A stretch of 64,000 nt of DNA from Curtobacterium flaccumfaciens (GTDB lineage: Bacteria; Actinomycetota; Actinomycetes; Actinomycetales; Microbacteriaceae): the NCBI GenBank assembly GCA_029689965.1, contig CP121450.1:3100001-3164000 (forward strand). The letters are read 5' to 3'. The notes beneath the pieces are model-generated. The model saw only the letters and a list, made by a program, of their open reading frames with translations. It was not told where the DNA came from and searched no databases. The translations under genes and the position numbers were made by a program. Shown here piece after piece: positions 48,251 to 56,396 of this stretch (positions are counted from its first letter, which is position 1; every line of letters begins with the position of its first letter).

Positions 48251-50503
48251 TCAGGGCAGTTCTCGGAGCACGCCGAGGACCTTGAGTATCTCGACCGGTA
48301 GCGGCAGTTGGACCTGCACCCCGCCGCCGGGCGACCCGAAGCGGTCCACCGCGGCGATCTCGCCCCGGAACGCGCTCACGGAATCGAGGTCCGCTGACGA
48401 CTTGCCGCGCTGCTCGAGCAGTGCGTCGACGAGCTCCTTGTAGTCCCCGTCGAGCGCATCGTACGCACCGCGGAGATCCCCGATGTCGTGCACGACCTCG
48501 TACTGGTGGTACTGGTGCGGGTCCTCCAGGTAGGGCAACCCGCGCTCGTCGTACGGGTACGGCCCTCCTTCCGGGACCGGAGAAGTGAACCGTCCATCAG
48601 GTGGACCGTACCGGTCGAGAACGGAGCCGACGGGCGGGTCGTACGGCGTTCGATCGACCGTGCCATCGGCCCGGGACGCAAACCCGTCGTTGTCGACGCC
48701 GTCCCAGTTGATCTTGCCGTCCGTGGTGAGGACTTCCGGTCCCTTCGGGATCTGGACGTCGTGCGGCCACACTCCGGTCGACTCGAACTCCCGCGCCAAC
48801 GCGCCGTCACGCGGCCACTGTGACTCGAGGTAGTCGTGGAGCTGAGACGGCGAGAGCCCGCTGTCCGCCACGAGGTGACCGACATCGTTGCCTGCAGAGT
48901 CGACCGAGACGTGCGAGTACGCGGCGGGGGCTGCACCATCACTTCCGGGTTGGTCGTGTGGCGCGTCGGATGGGTGTCCTCCGGAGGCGTCGTCGCCTCC
49001 GTCGGTAGCGCCCGAGCCGTGTCCGGGGGCTGTTCCGTCGCCGCCGTGCCCAGGGGCACCGTCGCTGCCGTGGCCAGGGGCGCCGTCTCCACCGGCGTGC
49101 CCGGTCGCCGCGTGGCCGTCGCCGCTACCGTGCCCGGTCCCGCCCGTCGAGCCGGACTCCGAACCGCCGCCGTGCGTGGTCGTCGTGCTCTCGCCGTGCC
49201 CACCGTGCCCACCCGCACCGACCAGCTCCGGCTCACGCACCGGGGTGCTTCGACCGAAGAGCCACCCGCGTGCGCATGCGCGTCCACACCGGACTCCGCC
49301 CGCACCGGCGGGACGTCCGCGTCGCCACCGTGGTGGCCGTGCAGGAAGTCGCCGAGCCCGGTCTTGAAGTCCGCGATCTTCCCGGAGAAGCCGTGCAGGG
49401 TGTCCCCGAGCCCGGCGGAGACGACGCCCTTGAGGTCGCCGAGCTTCGGCAGAACCGAGGTCAGGCCCTTGGACGCCCAGGCACCAGCATCGACCAGGTC
49501 GAGCACCTTGCCGGCCTTGCCGACGGTGCCGGCGACCTCGCCGACCTTGCCGAGCGCGCCCACCTTGCCGACCTCGCCGGCGACGGGGATGAGCAGTGAG
49601 CCGACACCCCAGATCGCCTGGCCCGCAGCCGTGCCGGGGTCCTTCGCCCACTCGTCCCAGCCGACGGTCGCCTTGCCGAGCCCCGTCCAGGCGTCGCCCG
49701 CGTTGCCCAGCTCCACGAGTTGTCCGCGGCGCTGTAGCCGATCAGCGACCCCATGCCCTTCCACGAGTTCGTGAGGGTGTCGAGGTGCCAGCCGGTGCCG
49801 TCGATCCCGACGAGCTGACCGAGTCCCTGCACCGTCCCCCAGATGCCGTCGACCACGACGCCCTTGAGCAGGTTCGGCACGAAGTACAGCGTCTTCTCGC
49901 CGCAGCTCTCCTTCCGGGCCTCGGCGGTGCCCCAGGGCAGCTTCGTGCCCATCGGGAGTTCCTTGTACCCGTAGCCGAGCGGGTCGTCGGAGCCGTCTCC
50001 ACTCATCGCGTGGAGCGGCGCCAGGCAGTCGAGGGCACGGATGGTGTTCGCGCACGTGCGCTCGGCGGCCTGGTAGGCGACGACCTGGTTCGCAACACCG
50101 TTGATGATGTCGTTGTTCTCGCCGTTGAGGGTCTCGTCCTCGTCCCACGCGCCGTCGTGCGCCTTGACGTCGGCGTGCAGCTGGTTGCCGCGTGTCACGT
50201 ACGTCTTCAGCTTCGCGACGATCGGCGTCACCTCGGTCACGAAGTCGTCGAGCGCCTTCGCCACCTTGTCGAGGTCGTCACCGAACGCCGTGCCCTGCGG
50301 CACGATCGGCGTCATGGCGTCGTACAGCTCCTGGTCGCCCGGGCCCTCGTACGACTGCGAGATCGGCGTCCACGCGCTGTGGATGTCCGCCGTGCCGTTC
50401 CGCACCGCGGACGCCACCGTGCGCAACTTGCCCGCACCCGAGGTGATCCCCAGGTGTCCACGTCCGTGTACGGGATCTCCCCGACGTTGACGAGCCCAGT
50501 CAT
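48251..50503 (-). CDS. Type VII-secreted polymorphic toxin with divergent TNT domain, three frameshifts
   Basis: About 750 residues. Residues 1-190 form a helical ESX-type head (VASAVRNGTADIHSAWTPIS, DDLDKVAKALDDFVTEVTP). A middle part follows (LLKGVVVDGIWGTVQGLGQL, GVGSLLIPVAGEVGKVGALG), then a His/Gly/Asp-rich linker of GHGSDGAPGHGGDGT-type repeats. The C-terminal domain has KINWDGVDNDGFA, VLDRYGPPDGRFTSPVP, YPYDERGLPY and FGSPGGGVQVQLPLPVEILK, i.e. TNT-like (NAD glycohydrolase). A helical insert separates the last two motifs, and Ser replaces the usual Gln before PGGG. Breaks near 50455, 49720 and 49250. Exported presumably by the adjacent EccC/EccD machine. Confidence 0.75.
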
Positions 50504-50530
50504 CCCTGCTGTTCCCCCTGTCGCCTGCTG

Positions 50531-50914
50531 CTAGTTCGCGCCCGGGGCGCCGTCGAACGCCGCGAAGTCGCCACTGGATGCGGCGGACACGGCGTTCGCC
50601 TGCGTGGTGGCCGCCATGTGCTCGTCGCCGTCGATGATCGCCTTCGTCGCGCCGGAGGCACCGAGGAGCGACGCGCGGATCCGGTTCTGGATCCCCGTCA
50701 GCGTGTTCTTGCGGTGTTCGAAGAACCCTGCGACCGCCTCGCCGATGACCTGCGACTGCGCGGCGGTCGCCGCGTCCTGCACGATCGTGTCGACGCCCTG
50801 CACCGTGCCGTCCTCGGAACCACCGAGGGCATCGGACATTGTCGTCGTGTGATCGACCACCGAGTTCAGGACGCTCTCCACGCCCGCCGGGTCGACCCGC
50901 CAGCCGTCGCCCAC
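50531..50914 (-). CDS. WXG100-like T7SS accessory protein (DUF6507 type)
   Basis: 127 residues, intact, all-helical by composition. WRVDPAGVESVLNSVVDHTT at the start and GAVAGFFEHRKNTL-like central helix; end AASSGDFAAFDGAPG. No signal peptide. It lies just upstream of the toxin in the same operon, the place for a secretion partner or chaperone that pairs with the toxin's helical head. Confidence 0.65.
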   Translation of the reverse strand: MGDGWRVDPAGVESVLNSVVDHTTTMSDALGGSEDGTVQGVDTIVQDAATAAQSQVIGEAVAGFFEHRKNTLTGIQNRIRASLLGASGATKAIIDGDEHMAATTQANAVSAASSGDFAAFDGAPGAN

Positions 50915-50915
50915 G

Positions 50916-51233
50916 TCAGCCGATGTTGCCGACGGCCGACTTCGCCTTGCTGATGGCCGACTGCGCCGACTCGTCGTTCGACTGCAGCGACGCGCGCAGC
51001 GTGGCGATGATCTGCTTGACCTCGCCCGCGACGGCGTTCCACCGCTGCTCCTTGGCGTGGTACTCGTCCGAGACCCCGTCGGCCTGGTAGTCGGCCATCG
51101 CGGCCTTCACGTCCGCATCGCGCTGCGCGATGAGCGCCTCGAGGTGGGACGCGACCGTGTTGAAGTTGTCCTGCGCGTTCTGCGACGCCGCGACGTCGTA
51201 GTCGCGACGATCTGCCTGGTTGCCAGCACTCAT
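50916..51233 (-). CDS. ESAT-6-like (WXG100) secreted protein
   Basis: 105 residues, two long helices. NFNTVASHLEALIAQRDADV, then DGVSDEYHAKEQRWNAVAGEV, ending SAISKAKSAVGNIG. The turn has WNA in place of WxG. Proteins with this exact layout recur in actinobacterial type VII loci and are called pore-forming ESAT-6 family proteins. Second of three small helical genes before the toxin; 1 bp from the next gene. Confidence 0.75.
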   Translation of the reverse strand: MSAGNQADRRDYDVAASQNAQDNFNTVASHLEALIAQRDADVKAAMADYQADGVSDEYHAKEQRWNAVAGEVKQIIATLRASLQSNDESAQSAISKAKSAVGNIG

Positions 51234-51262
51234 GGTGAGTTCTCCCTCTCCCCGAAGATCCG

Positions 51263-51598
51263 TCAGGCGCGACCGCTGAAGCGGGCCGCGTCGAAGTTGG
51301 AGCTGCCCTCGAGCAAGCTCGTGGACTGCGCCATGTCCTGGTCGCCCTCGTGGAACGAGCGGTCCATGCCCGAGATGCCCTGGAGCACGCTCGAGAGCGC
51401 GCCGTTCAGCTCGTTGGCGATGGAGTCCGTCTCGGCCTTGAAGCGGTCGAACGCGGCACGGCCAGCACCGTTGAAGCGGCCCTGCAGCGGCTCGGCCGCG
51501 TCGGAGAGCCTGCGGACCAGGGTCCCGAGGTCACCGGAAGCGCCGGACGTCTGCTTGGTCAGGTTGGTGAGGACCTGTGCCCCCATGGCGAACTTCAT
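51263..51598 (-). CDS. WXG100-type small T7SS protein
   Basis: 111 residues. KFAMGAQVLTNLTKQTSGAS, then EPLQGRFNGAGRAAFDRFKA (FNG in place of WxG at the helix turn), and NELNGALSSVLQGISGMDRSF. First gene of the minus-strand effector operon; divergent from the secretion operon at 51729 with 130 bp between. Likely a secreted partner or structural effector of the type VII machine. Confidence 0.75.
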   Translation of the reverse strand: MKFAMGAQVLTNLTKQTSGASGDLGTLVRRLSDAAEPLQGRFNGAGRAAFDRFKAETDSIANELNGALSSVLQGISGMDRSFHEGDQDMAQSTSLLEGSSNFDAARFSGRA

Positions 51599-51728
51599 CG
51601 CTCATCCTCTCTGTCGTCTTCCCCACCCCTGTACGGGTGACAGCGAACGAGAGCAGCCTAGAGCACGAAGGCGACACGCGCCACGCCCCGCTTCTGACAT
51701 GATCGAACCTGCCGATGGGAGGTGAGGC
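51599..51728. promoter_or_regulatory. Divergent promoter region of the type VII island
   Basis: 130 bp between the effector operon (minus) and the secretion operon (plus). It must carry both promoters. TAGAGC and CATGAT-like boxes occur, but no pair with consensus spacing stands out. GGGAGGTGAGGC just before ATG 51729 is the ribosome site of the FHA gene. Confidence 0.4.
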
Positions 51729-52841
51729 ATGTCGTCGATCGTGGTCGAGACCGTGATCCCGGTCATGACCTGCGGGCGTTGCGGTGCTGCGTCCACGCAG
51801 GGGCAGCGGTTCTGCACGGACTGCGGCGCGCTCCTCGGCCGCACGGTCGCCGCCGACGAGTACGACGCGCTGCGCGACGTCGTGCCGGCCGGAGCCGGGA
51901 CGGTGGCGCTCGCCCGGCTCCTCGATGTCGTCGTCTGCCTGCTCGGCGCCGCGGCCGGCGCGGCTCTGCTCTTCCTCGCCCACACCGCCGTGCCCTCGTC
52001 GGACCCGGTGGGCACCGCGGTAGCCGGGGCGGTGCTCGGCGTCGTCGTGACGGCCGCGATCGTGGCGATCCGCGCCTCCAGCACGGGTCGTGGTCCTGGC
52101 GGGCTCCTGCTCCGCACCCGCGTCGTCGACGTGGACGACGCCCTGCCGGCGGGCCCGGCCCGCCAGGTCGCGCGTCTGCGTGGCGGTCCGCACCGTCGGG
52201 CGGCCGGCGCCGGCCCGTGGTCGGCGACGACGGGCACGGTGACGGCCTCCCTCCGCACCGGACGCGATCCGCTCTCCCCCGCACTCCCCCGCTCGGCACC
52301 GCCTTCGGTGCCGCCCCGGCGGCGGGCGTCCGCCCGGCTCGGCACCCGTGGCCGGGCGCACGTCGCCGATGCCGACGGGACCGACTGGAGGCGCGGTGCC
52401 GGAAGGACTCGACGCCACACGACGTGCCGTGGCCGGGTCCGGGCCGGAGGCCGGGTTCTCCGCGGTGCCACCGCGGAGCGCGCCCGTCGTCGACGAGTCC
52501 GTGCCGGCCGACGCCGTCGTCCTGCGGTTCGACTCCGGTGCACTGCACTGGTTCCGGGGACGTGCGTCATCGGCCGGAACCCCGAGGCCGAGCCCGGGAT
52601 CGAGACCGTCGCGGTGCCCGACCTGTCCCGCACGCTCTCGAAGACCCACGTCGCGCTCGTGCAGGCACACGGCACGGTGGTGCTGCGGGACCTCGGCTCG
52701 ACGAACGGCACGTCGGTGACCCGCACGGACGCGTCGTTCGAGGACCTCGTACCCGGCGTCGACCTCGCCGTCTCCACGGGGACGACCGTGCGCATCGGGG
52801 ACCACGCGTTCGTGGTCGACCGGATCGGAGCGACGACGTGA
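51729..52841 (+). CDS. Zinc-ribbon, RDD-like, FHA-domain protein of T7SS, two frameshifts
   Basis: About 370 residues. N-terminal zinc ribbon CGRCGAASTQGQRFCTDCG; two hydrophobic segments of an RDD-like unit (VVVCLLGAAAGAALLFLAH, AVLGVVVTAAIVAIRAS); a disordered Pro/Arg-rich middle; and a C-terminal FHA domain (about 277-370) with VIGRNPEAEPG, SRTLSKTHVAL and DLGSTNGTSV, able to bind phosphothreonine. Breaks near 52385 and 52560. First gene of the secretion operon; presumably couples Ser/Thr phosphorylation to secretion. Its GTGA junction overlaps the next gene. Confidence 0.75.
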   Translation: MSSIVVETVIPVMTCGRCGAASTQGQRFCTDCGALLGRTVAADEYDALRDVVPAGAGTVALARLLDVVVCLLGAAAGAALLFLAHTAVPSSDPVGTAVAGAVLGVVVTAAIVAIRASSTGRGPGGLLLRTRVVDVDDALPAGPARQVARLRGGPHRRAAGAGPWSATTGTVTASLRTGRDPLSPALPRSAPPSVPPRRRASARLGTRGRAHVADADGTDWRRGAGRTRRHTTCRGRVRAGGRVLRGATAERARRRRVRAGRRRRPAVRLRCTALVPGTCVIGRNPEAEPGIETVAVPDLSRTLSKTHVALVQAHGTVVLRDLGSTNGTSVTRTDASFEDLVPGVDLAVSTGTTVRIGDHAFVVDRIGATT

Positions 52842-53944
52842 CCCCGTTCGGGGCGGGCCGGAGCGACGACCGTCCGGTCGCGAAGCACCCGCTCGTCGAC
52901 TCGGCGGGAGCCGGCAGCGTCCGGGTCGAGAGCCGGGCCGCGGTCGTGCGCCTCGGCCGGGCGCAGCCTGGACCTGCTCCGGAGCGCGGCGTCGGCGGGT
53001 GCCCGGCCGATCGTCGTCACGGACGGACTGTCGGTCGTGACCGAGGCGTTCCGCCAGGCGCTCGTCGAGAGCGGCGGCGCGTGGGTCGTCCGCGGCGACG
53101 ACGGGCTGCGCAACGGGCTCGACGGGCGCCGACTCGAGGACTTCACCGACGCGTTCCGCTTCGGGGCGCCGACCTCGGTGGCGGACGTCGCGGTCGGGTT
53201 CCTCCGCCCGCAGGCCCCGACGGCCGACCAGCTCGTGGTGTCCGCGTCCGTCCGGCACCGTGCCGCGGAGGAGACCGTGCTCGGTACCACGTCCGAGCTG
53301 CTCGCGACCGAGCTCGCCGGTGCGCCACCGAGCGGATGGGGCACGCACGAGCCCGCCGGGCGTCCGTGGGACCGGCATGCGCTGACGCAGGCCGCCCGCG
53401 ACCGGATGCCCGAGCCGACCCGGCTGCTCGTGGTCGGGTCCGCTGCGGCACCCGTCGCGCTGACCGTCACCGCGCAGCGCACCGAGCAGGGTGTGGAGGA
53501 GCTCACCACCGGGCTCCTGTCCGCGGGCGTGCCCGGGGACCCGGTCACCGAGATGCGGATCGCCGCGGTCCCGCAGGTGCTCGGTCGGCTCGCGGTCACG
53601 CAGCTCCCGCTCTTCGCCCTCGTGCTGCGGCGGCCGGGCGGGCCGACCTCGCGCAGGCGCCGCGGCTCGTCGCTCCGCCGCTCCCGGTCGCGATGCTGCT
53701 CGGGGCGCCCGCGGTCCGGCAGCTCGGCCTCGACCCGGACGTCATGCGCGACCGGTTCGACGCGGTGGTGGCGGGCAAGCCCAGGATCCCCGCGCTCGTG
53801 CTGCCGTTCGGTCGCCGGCGGGACCGGAACCCGGTCGAGGACCTCGCTGCCGTGATCGGGCACATCGGCGACGATCGCGTGGCAGAGGCAGTCGGGATGG
53901 ACGACCGGACGAGGGAGCAGGTGCAGCGTGCCGCGGAACAGTGA
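52838..53944 (+). CDS. DUF6177-type T7SS-associated protein, two frameshifts
   Basis: About 368 residues. VTPFGAGRSDDRPVAKHPLV at the start; then LSVVTEAFRQALVESGGAWV, FGAPTSVADVAVGFLRP, EPTRLLVVGSAAAPVALTVTA, and a final part IPALVLPFGRRRDRNPVEDL and GMDDRTREQVQRAAEQ. Breaks near 52965 and 53650. Proteins of this kind recur next to EccC/EccD in Actinomycetes and are labelled DUF6177; role unknown. Coupled to the FHA gene upstream and overlapping the small gene downstream by 17 bp. Confidence 0.6.
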   Translation: MTPFGAGRSDDRPVAKHPLVDSAGAGSVRVESRAAVVRLGRAQPGPAPERGVGGCPADRRHGRTVGRDRGVPPGARRERRRVGRPRRRRAAQRARRAPTRGLHRRVPLRGADLGGGRRGRVPPPAGPDGRPARGVRVRPAPCRGGDRARYHVRAARDRARRCATERMGHARARRASVGPACADAGRPRPDARADPAARGRVRCGTRRADRHRAAHRAGCGGAHHRAPVRGRARGPGHRDADRRGPAGARSARGHAAPALRPRAAAAGRADLAQAPRLVAPPLPVAMLLGAPAVRQLGLDPDVMRDRFDAVVAGKPRIPALVLPFGRRRDRNPVEDLAAVIGHIGDDRVAEAVGMDDRTREQVQRAAEQ

Positions 53945-54170
53945 CTCGGTCCTGCTGGAGAGCGTCGCGACGCACCGACGCCGGCTCCGGCAGGCGTTCG
54001 TGCTCGGACGGCTCGCGGACCGGCGCCTCGTGAACGACAACGTGAAGCGCTTCATCGGCAGCGTCGTCCTCGCCGCGGTCGTCGGCGTCGGATGCCTCGG
54101 CTACTCGTTCGTCACGAACGCGCTCGCACAGCAAGCGGCGCAACAGCAACAGCAACAGGAGACCAAGTGA
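53928..54170 (+). CDS. Small single-span membrane protein of T7SS operon
   Basis: 80 residues. A charged N-terminal half (ESVATHRRRLRQAFVLGRL) is followed by one hydrophobic helix (FIGSVVLAAVVGVGCLGYSF) and a Gln-rich tail (QQAAQQQQQQETK). Overlaps both neighbours. Not assignable to a named family; its fixed place before eccD suggests a membrane-complex accessory role. Confidence 0.7.
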   Translation: MPRNSDSVLLESVATHRRRLRQAFVLGRLADRRLVNDNVKRFIGSVVLAAVVGVGCLGYSFVTNALAQQAAQQQQQQETK

Positions 54171-55533
54171 CCGACTTCACCCGCGTGACCGTGGTCGGCG
54201 CCGGCCGACGCGCCGACGTCGTCGTCGCGTCCGACGAGCCGTTCGCCGGCCTGCTGCCGCGGCTGGTCGACATCCTCGACGAGCCGATCGCGGACAGCGC
54301 CCACCCGGTCACCCTCGTGCGCGTCACGGGCGAAGAAGTGTCCCTCGCCGACGACGCCGCGACACAGGAGATCGGCGACGGCGAGGTCCTGCACCTGGTC
54401 CGCCGGGCCGACGCGCCGCCGCCGCCGGAGGTCTCGGACGTGACCGACGCGGTGGCCGACTCGCTCGGTCGTCGGTCGGACGGCTGGGGTGCCGCGGCAC
54501 GCCGGTCGGTCGCGGCCGCCACGGTCGGGGCGACCGCCTCGGTCGTCGGCACCCTCGTGGTCGCGGTGTTCGCCGTCGCCTCGGTCCGCGCGGCCTTCGA
54601 CGGTGCGACCGTGTCCCCGCGCTGCTCCCGTCGGTGCTCGTGGGCAGCGGCGTCGTCCTGGCGATCGCGGCGCTCGTCGCCGGACGTGCCGGAGCGCACT
54701 GGACCGGCATCGTCCTCACGGCCGCGGCCACCGGGCTGGCGCTCCCGATCGGACTGGCGGTCGGCCCGGTCGTCGGCCGCGACGGCGACCAGCCCGCCAT
54801 GGTCGCGGCCCTCGTGCTCGTGTGGGCGTGGATCGCGCTCGGCCTCGGGCTCGGCGTCGGGCAGCGCACCCGCACGATCGGCGTCGCGGCCGTGGTCGGC
54901 GTCGTCCTGCCCCTGCTCGGCATGGTCACCTGGCTCACGCCGGCTCCGCAGGTCGCCGGGTGGGGCGTCGTCGGCATCGCCGCGGTCGTCGTCTGCGGGC
55001 TCCTGCCGTCCGTCGCGATGTCCTCCGCGGGGCTCACCGGTCTCGACGACCGGGTGAGCGGCGGCGAACCGGTCGTCCGCGACCGCGTGGTCACCGCGCT
55101 CGACGACGCGTACCGGGCCCTCGACTGGACGACCGCCGCGGTCGCCGGGCCGATCGCGCTGGCCGGCGCGGCCCTCGTCGCCGACGGCGACCCGTGGGCG
55201 ATCGGGCTCGGAACGGTCGTCGTCCTCGTGGCCGCGCTCCGGACGCGGGCCTTCCCGCTCGCCCTGCAGGGCGTGCTGCTCTGGAGCGCGGTGGTCGTCG
55301 CCGCGGTGCTCGGACTGCTCGGGCACGCCGCCACGGCACCGTTCCAGGTCCTCGGCGCACTGACCGGTCTCGGGGTGCTCGGAGCCCTGCTCGCGGGGGT
55401 CCGGCCGGCCGCCCACCAGCGTGCCAGGCTCCGGTCGCTCGGCAACGTGCTCGAGACGGTCTCGGTCGTCCTCGCGCTGCCGCTGCTGCTCGGTGCCTTC
55501 GGCCTGTACGCCGCACTGCTGGAGACGTTCTGA
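54167..55533 (+). CDS. eccD: Type VII secretion membrane channel protein EccD, one frameshift
   Basis: About 455 residues after repair. N-terminal ubiquitin-like domain (FTRVTVVGAGRRADVVVASD, LVDILDEP), then about eleven hydrophobic helices such as LVGSGVVLAIAALVAGRAGA, MVAALVLVWAWIALGLGLGV and VSVVLALPLLLGAFGLYAAL. This layout is that of EccD, which forms the pore-lining part of the type VII complex. Break near 54620. GTG 54167 overlaps the preceding stop (GTGA). Confidence 0.85.
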
Positions 55534-55535
55534 CG

Positions 55536-56396
55536 ATGCGGCTCCTCGACGACGTGGTCCCCGCCCTCGGACGAGCGTTCTTCGGCAGCGTGGCCGGCGG
55601 CGCCCGCGAACTCGACGACGCGCACCGAGCGATCCGGCAGGGCGTCCCGACGAGCCGGCGCATCGCGTTCACATCGATCCGCGGCGGCACGGGGTGTTCC
55701 GCGACGGCCGCCGCCGTCGCCACCGTGCTGGCCCGCCGTCGCTCGGGCCGCGTGCTCGGCGTCGACGGCGCTGCCGGCCTCCGCTCGTTCGCGGTGCACG
55801 CCGGCGCCGACCGGACCGCGCCGACGCCACCGTCGGACCGGCGCAGTGCCGCACGCACGTCCTGGGACGCGACCGACGGTCTGGCGGTGACACCGTCGGG
55901 ACTGCACGTGCTCCGACTCGGCGACCCGCGCCTCCCGAGCCGACAGGCGGCGCCGGCGGAATGGACGCACGCGGTCGACCCGATCGCCCGCTTCTTCGAC
56001 GTCGTCGTCGGCGACTGGGGCTCGCGCAGCCCCTTCGTCGACCTCGGCGCGGTCGCCGCGGACGCGCACGTCGTCGCCCTCGTGACCGGGCCGGGCCGTC
56101 CGGCGATCGAGGAGGGCGTGGCGCACGCCGACGCGATCCGACGGCACGCGCCCGACGCGCGGGTCCTCGTCGTCCCCGTGGACACCACCCGCGCAGGCCT
56201 CCGGGCTGCTCGGGTCGCGGCGGAGTGGCCGGAACACGCGGTGCACCCGATCCCGGACGATCCGAGCGTCGCCGTCGGAGGTCACCGTCCGGTCGCCTCG
56301 CGCATCGCCCTCGTCCAGCTGACCGCCGCCCTCGTGGACGCCGCCGTGGGGCGTCGCGCCGCTGGAACCGCCACCGACCCGGAGGTGACCCGGTGA
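55536..56396 (+). CDS. MinD/ParA-like P-loop protein of T7SS, degenerate
   Basis: 286 residues, intact. N-terminal helix region, then IAFTSIRGGTGCSATAAAVA, a deviant-Walker loop in which the usual GGxGK(S/T) Lys is missing (GGTGCSAT). Later FFDVVVGDWGSRSPFVDLG (switch-II like position) and RVLVVPVDTTRAGLRA. Such MinD-like proteins occur in type VII loci; loss of the loop Lys suggests weak or no ATPase activity. Overlaps eccC by 4 bp (GTGA). Confidence 0.7.
   Translation: MRLLDDVVPALGRAFFGSVAGGARELDDAHRAIRQGVPTSRRIAFTSIRGGTGCSATAAAVATVLARRRSGRVLGVDGAAGLRSFAVHAGADRTAPTPPSDRRSAARTSWDATDGLAVTPSGLHVLRLGDPRLPSRQAAPAEWTHAVDPIARFFDVVVGDWGSRSPFVDLGAVAADAHVVALVTGPGRPAIEEGVAHADAIRRHAPDARVLVVPVDTTRAGLRAARVAAEWPEHAVHPIPDDPSVAVGGHRPVASRIALVQLTAALVDAAVGRRAAGTATDPEVTR

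Noticed and set aside
52376..52396. Single arm GACTGGAGGCGCGGTGCC of the stem-loop family inside the FHA gene
   Set aside because: No matching right arm lies nearby, so no stem-loop can form; possibly a relic or coincidence in coding DNA.
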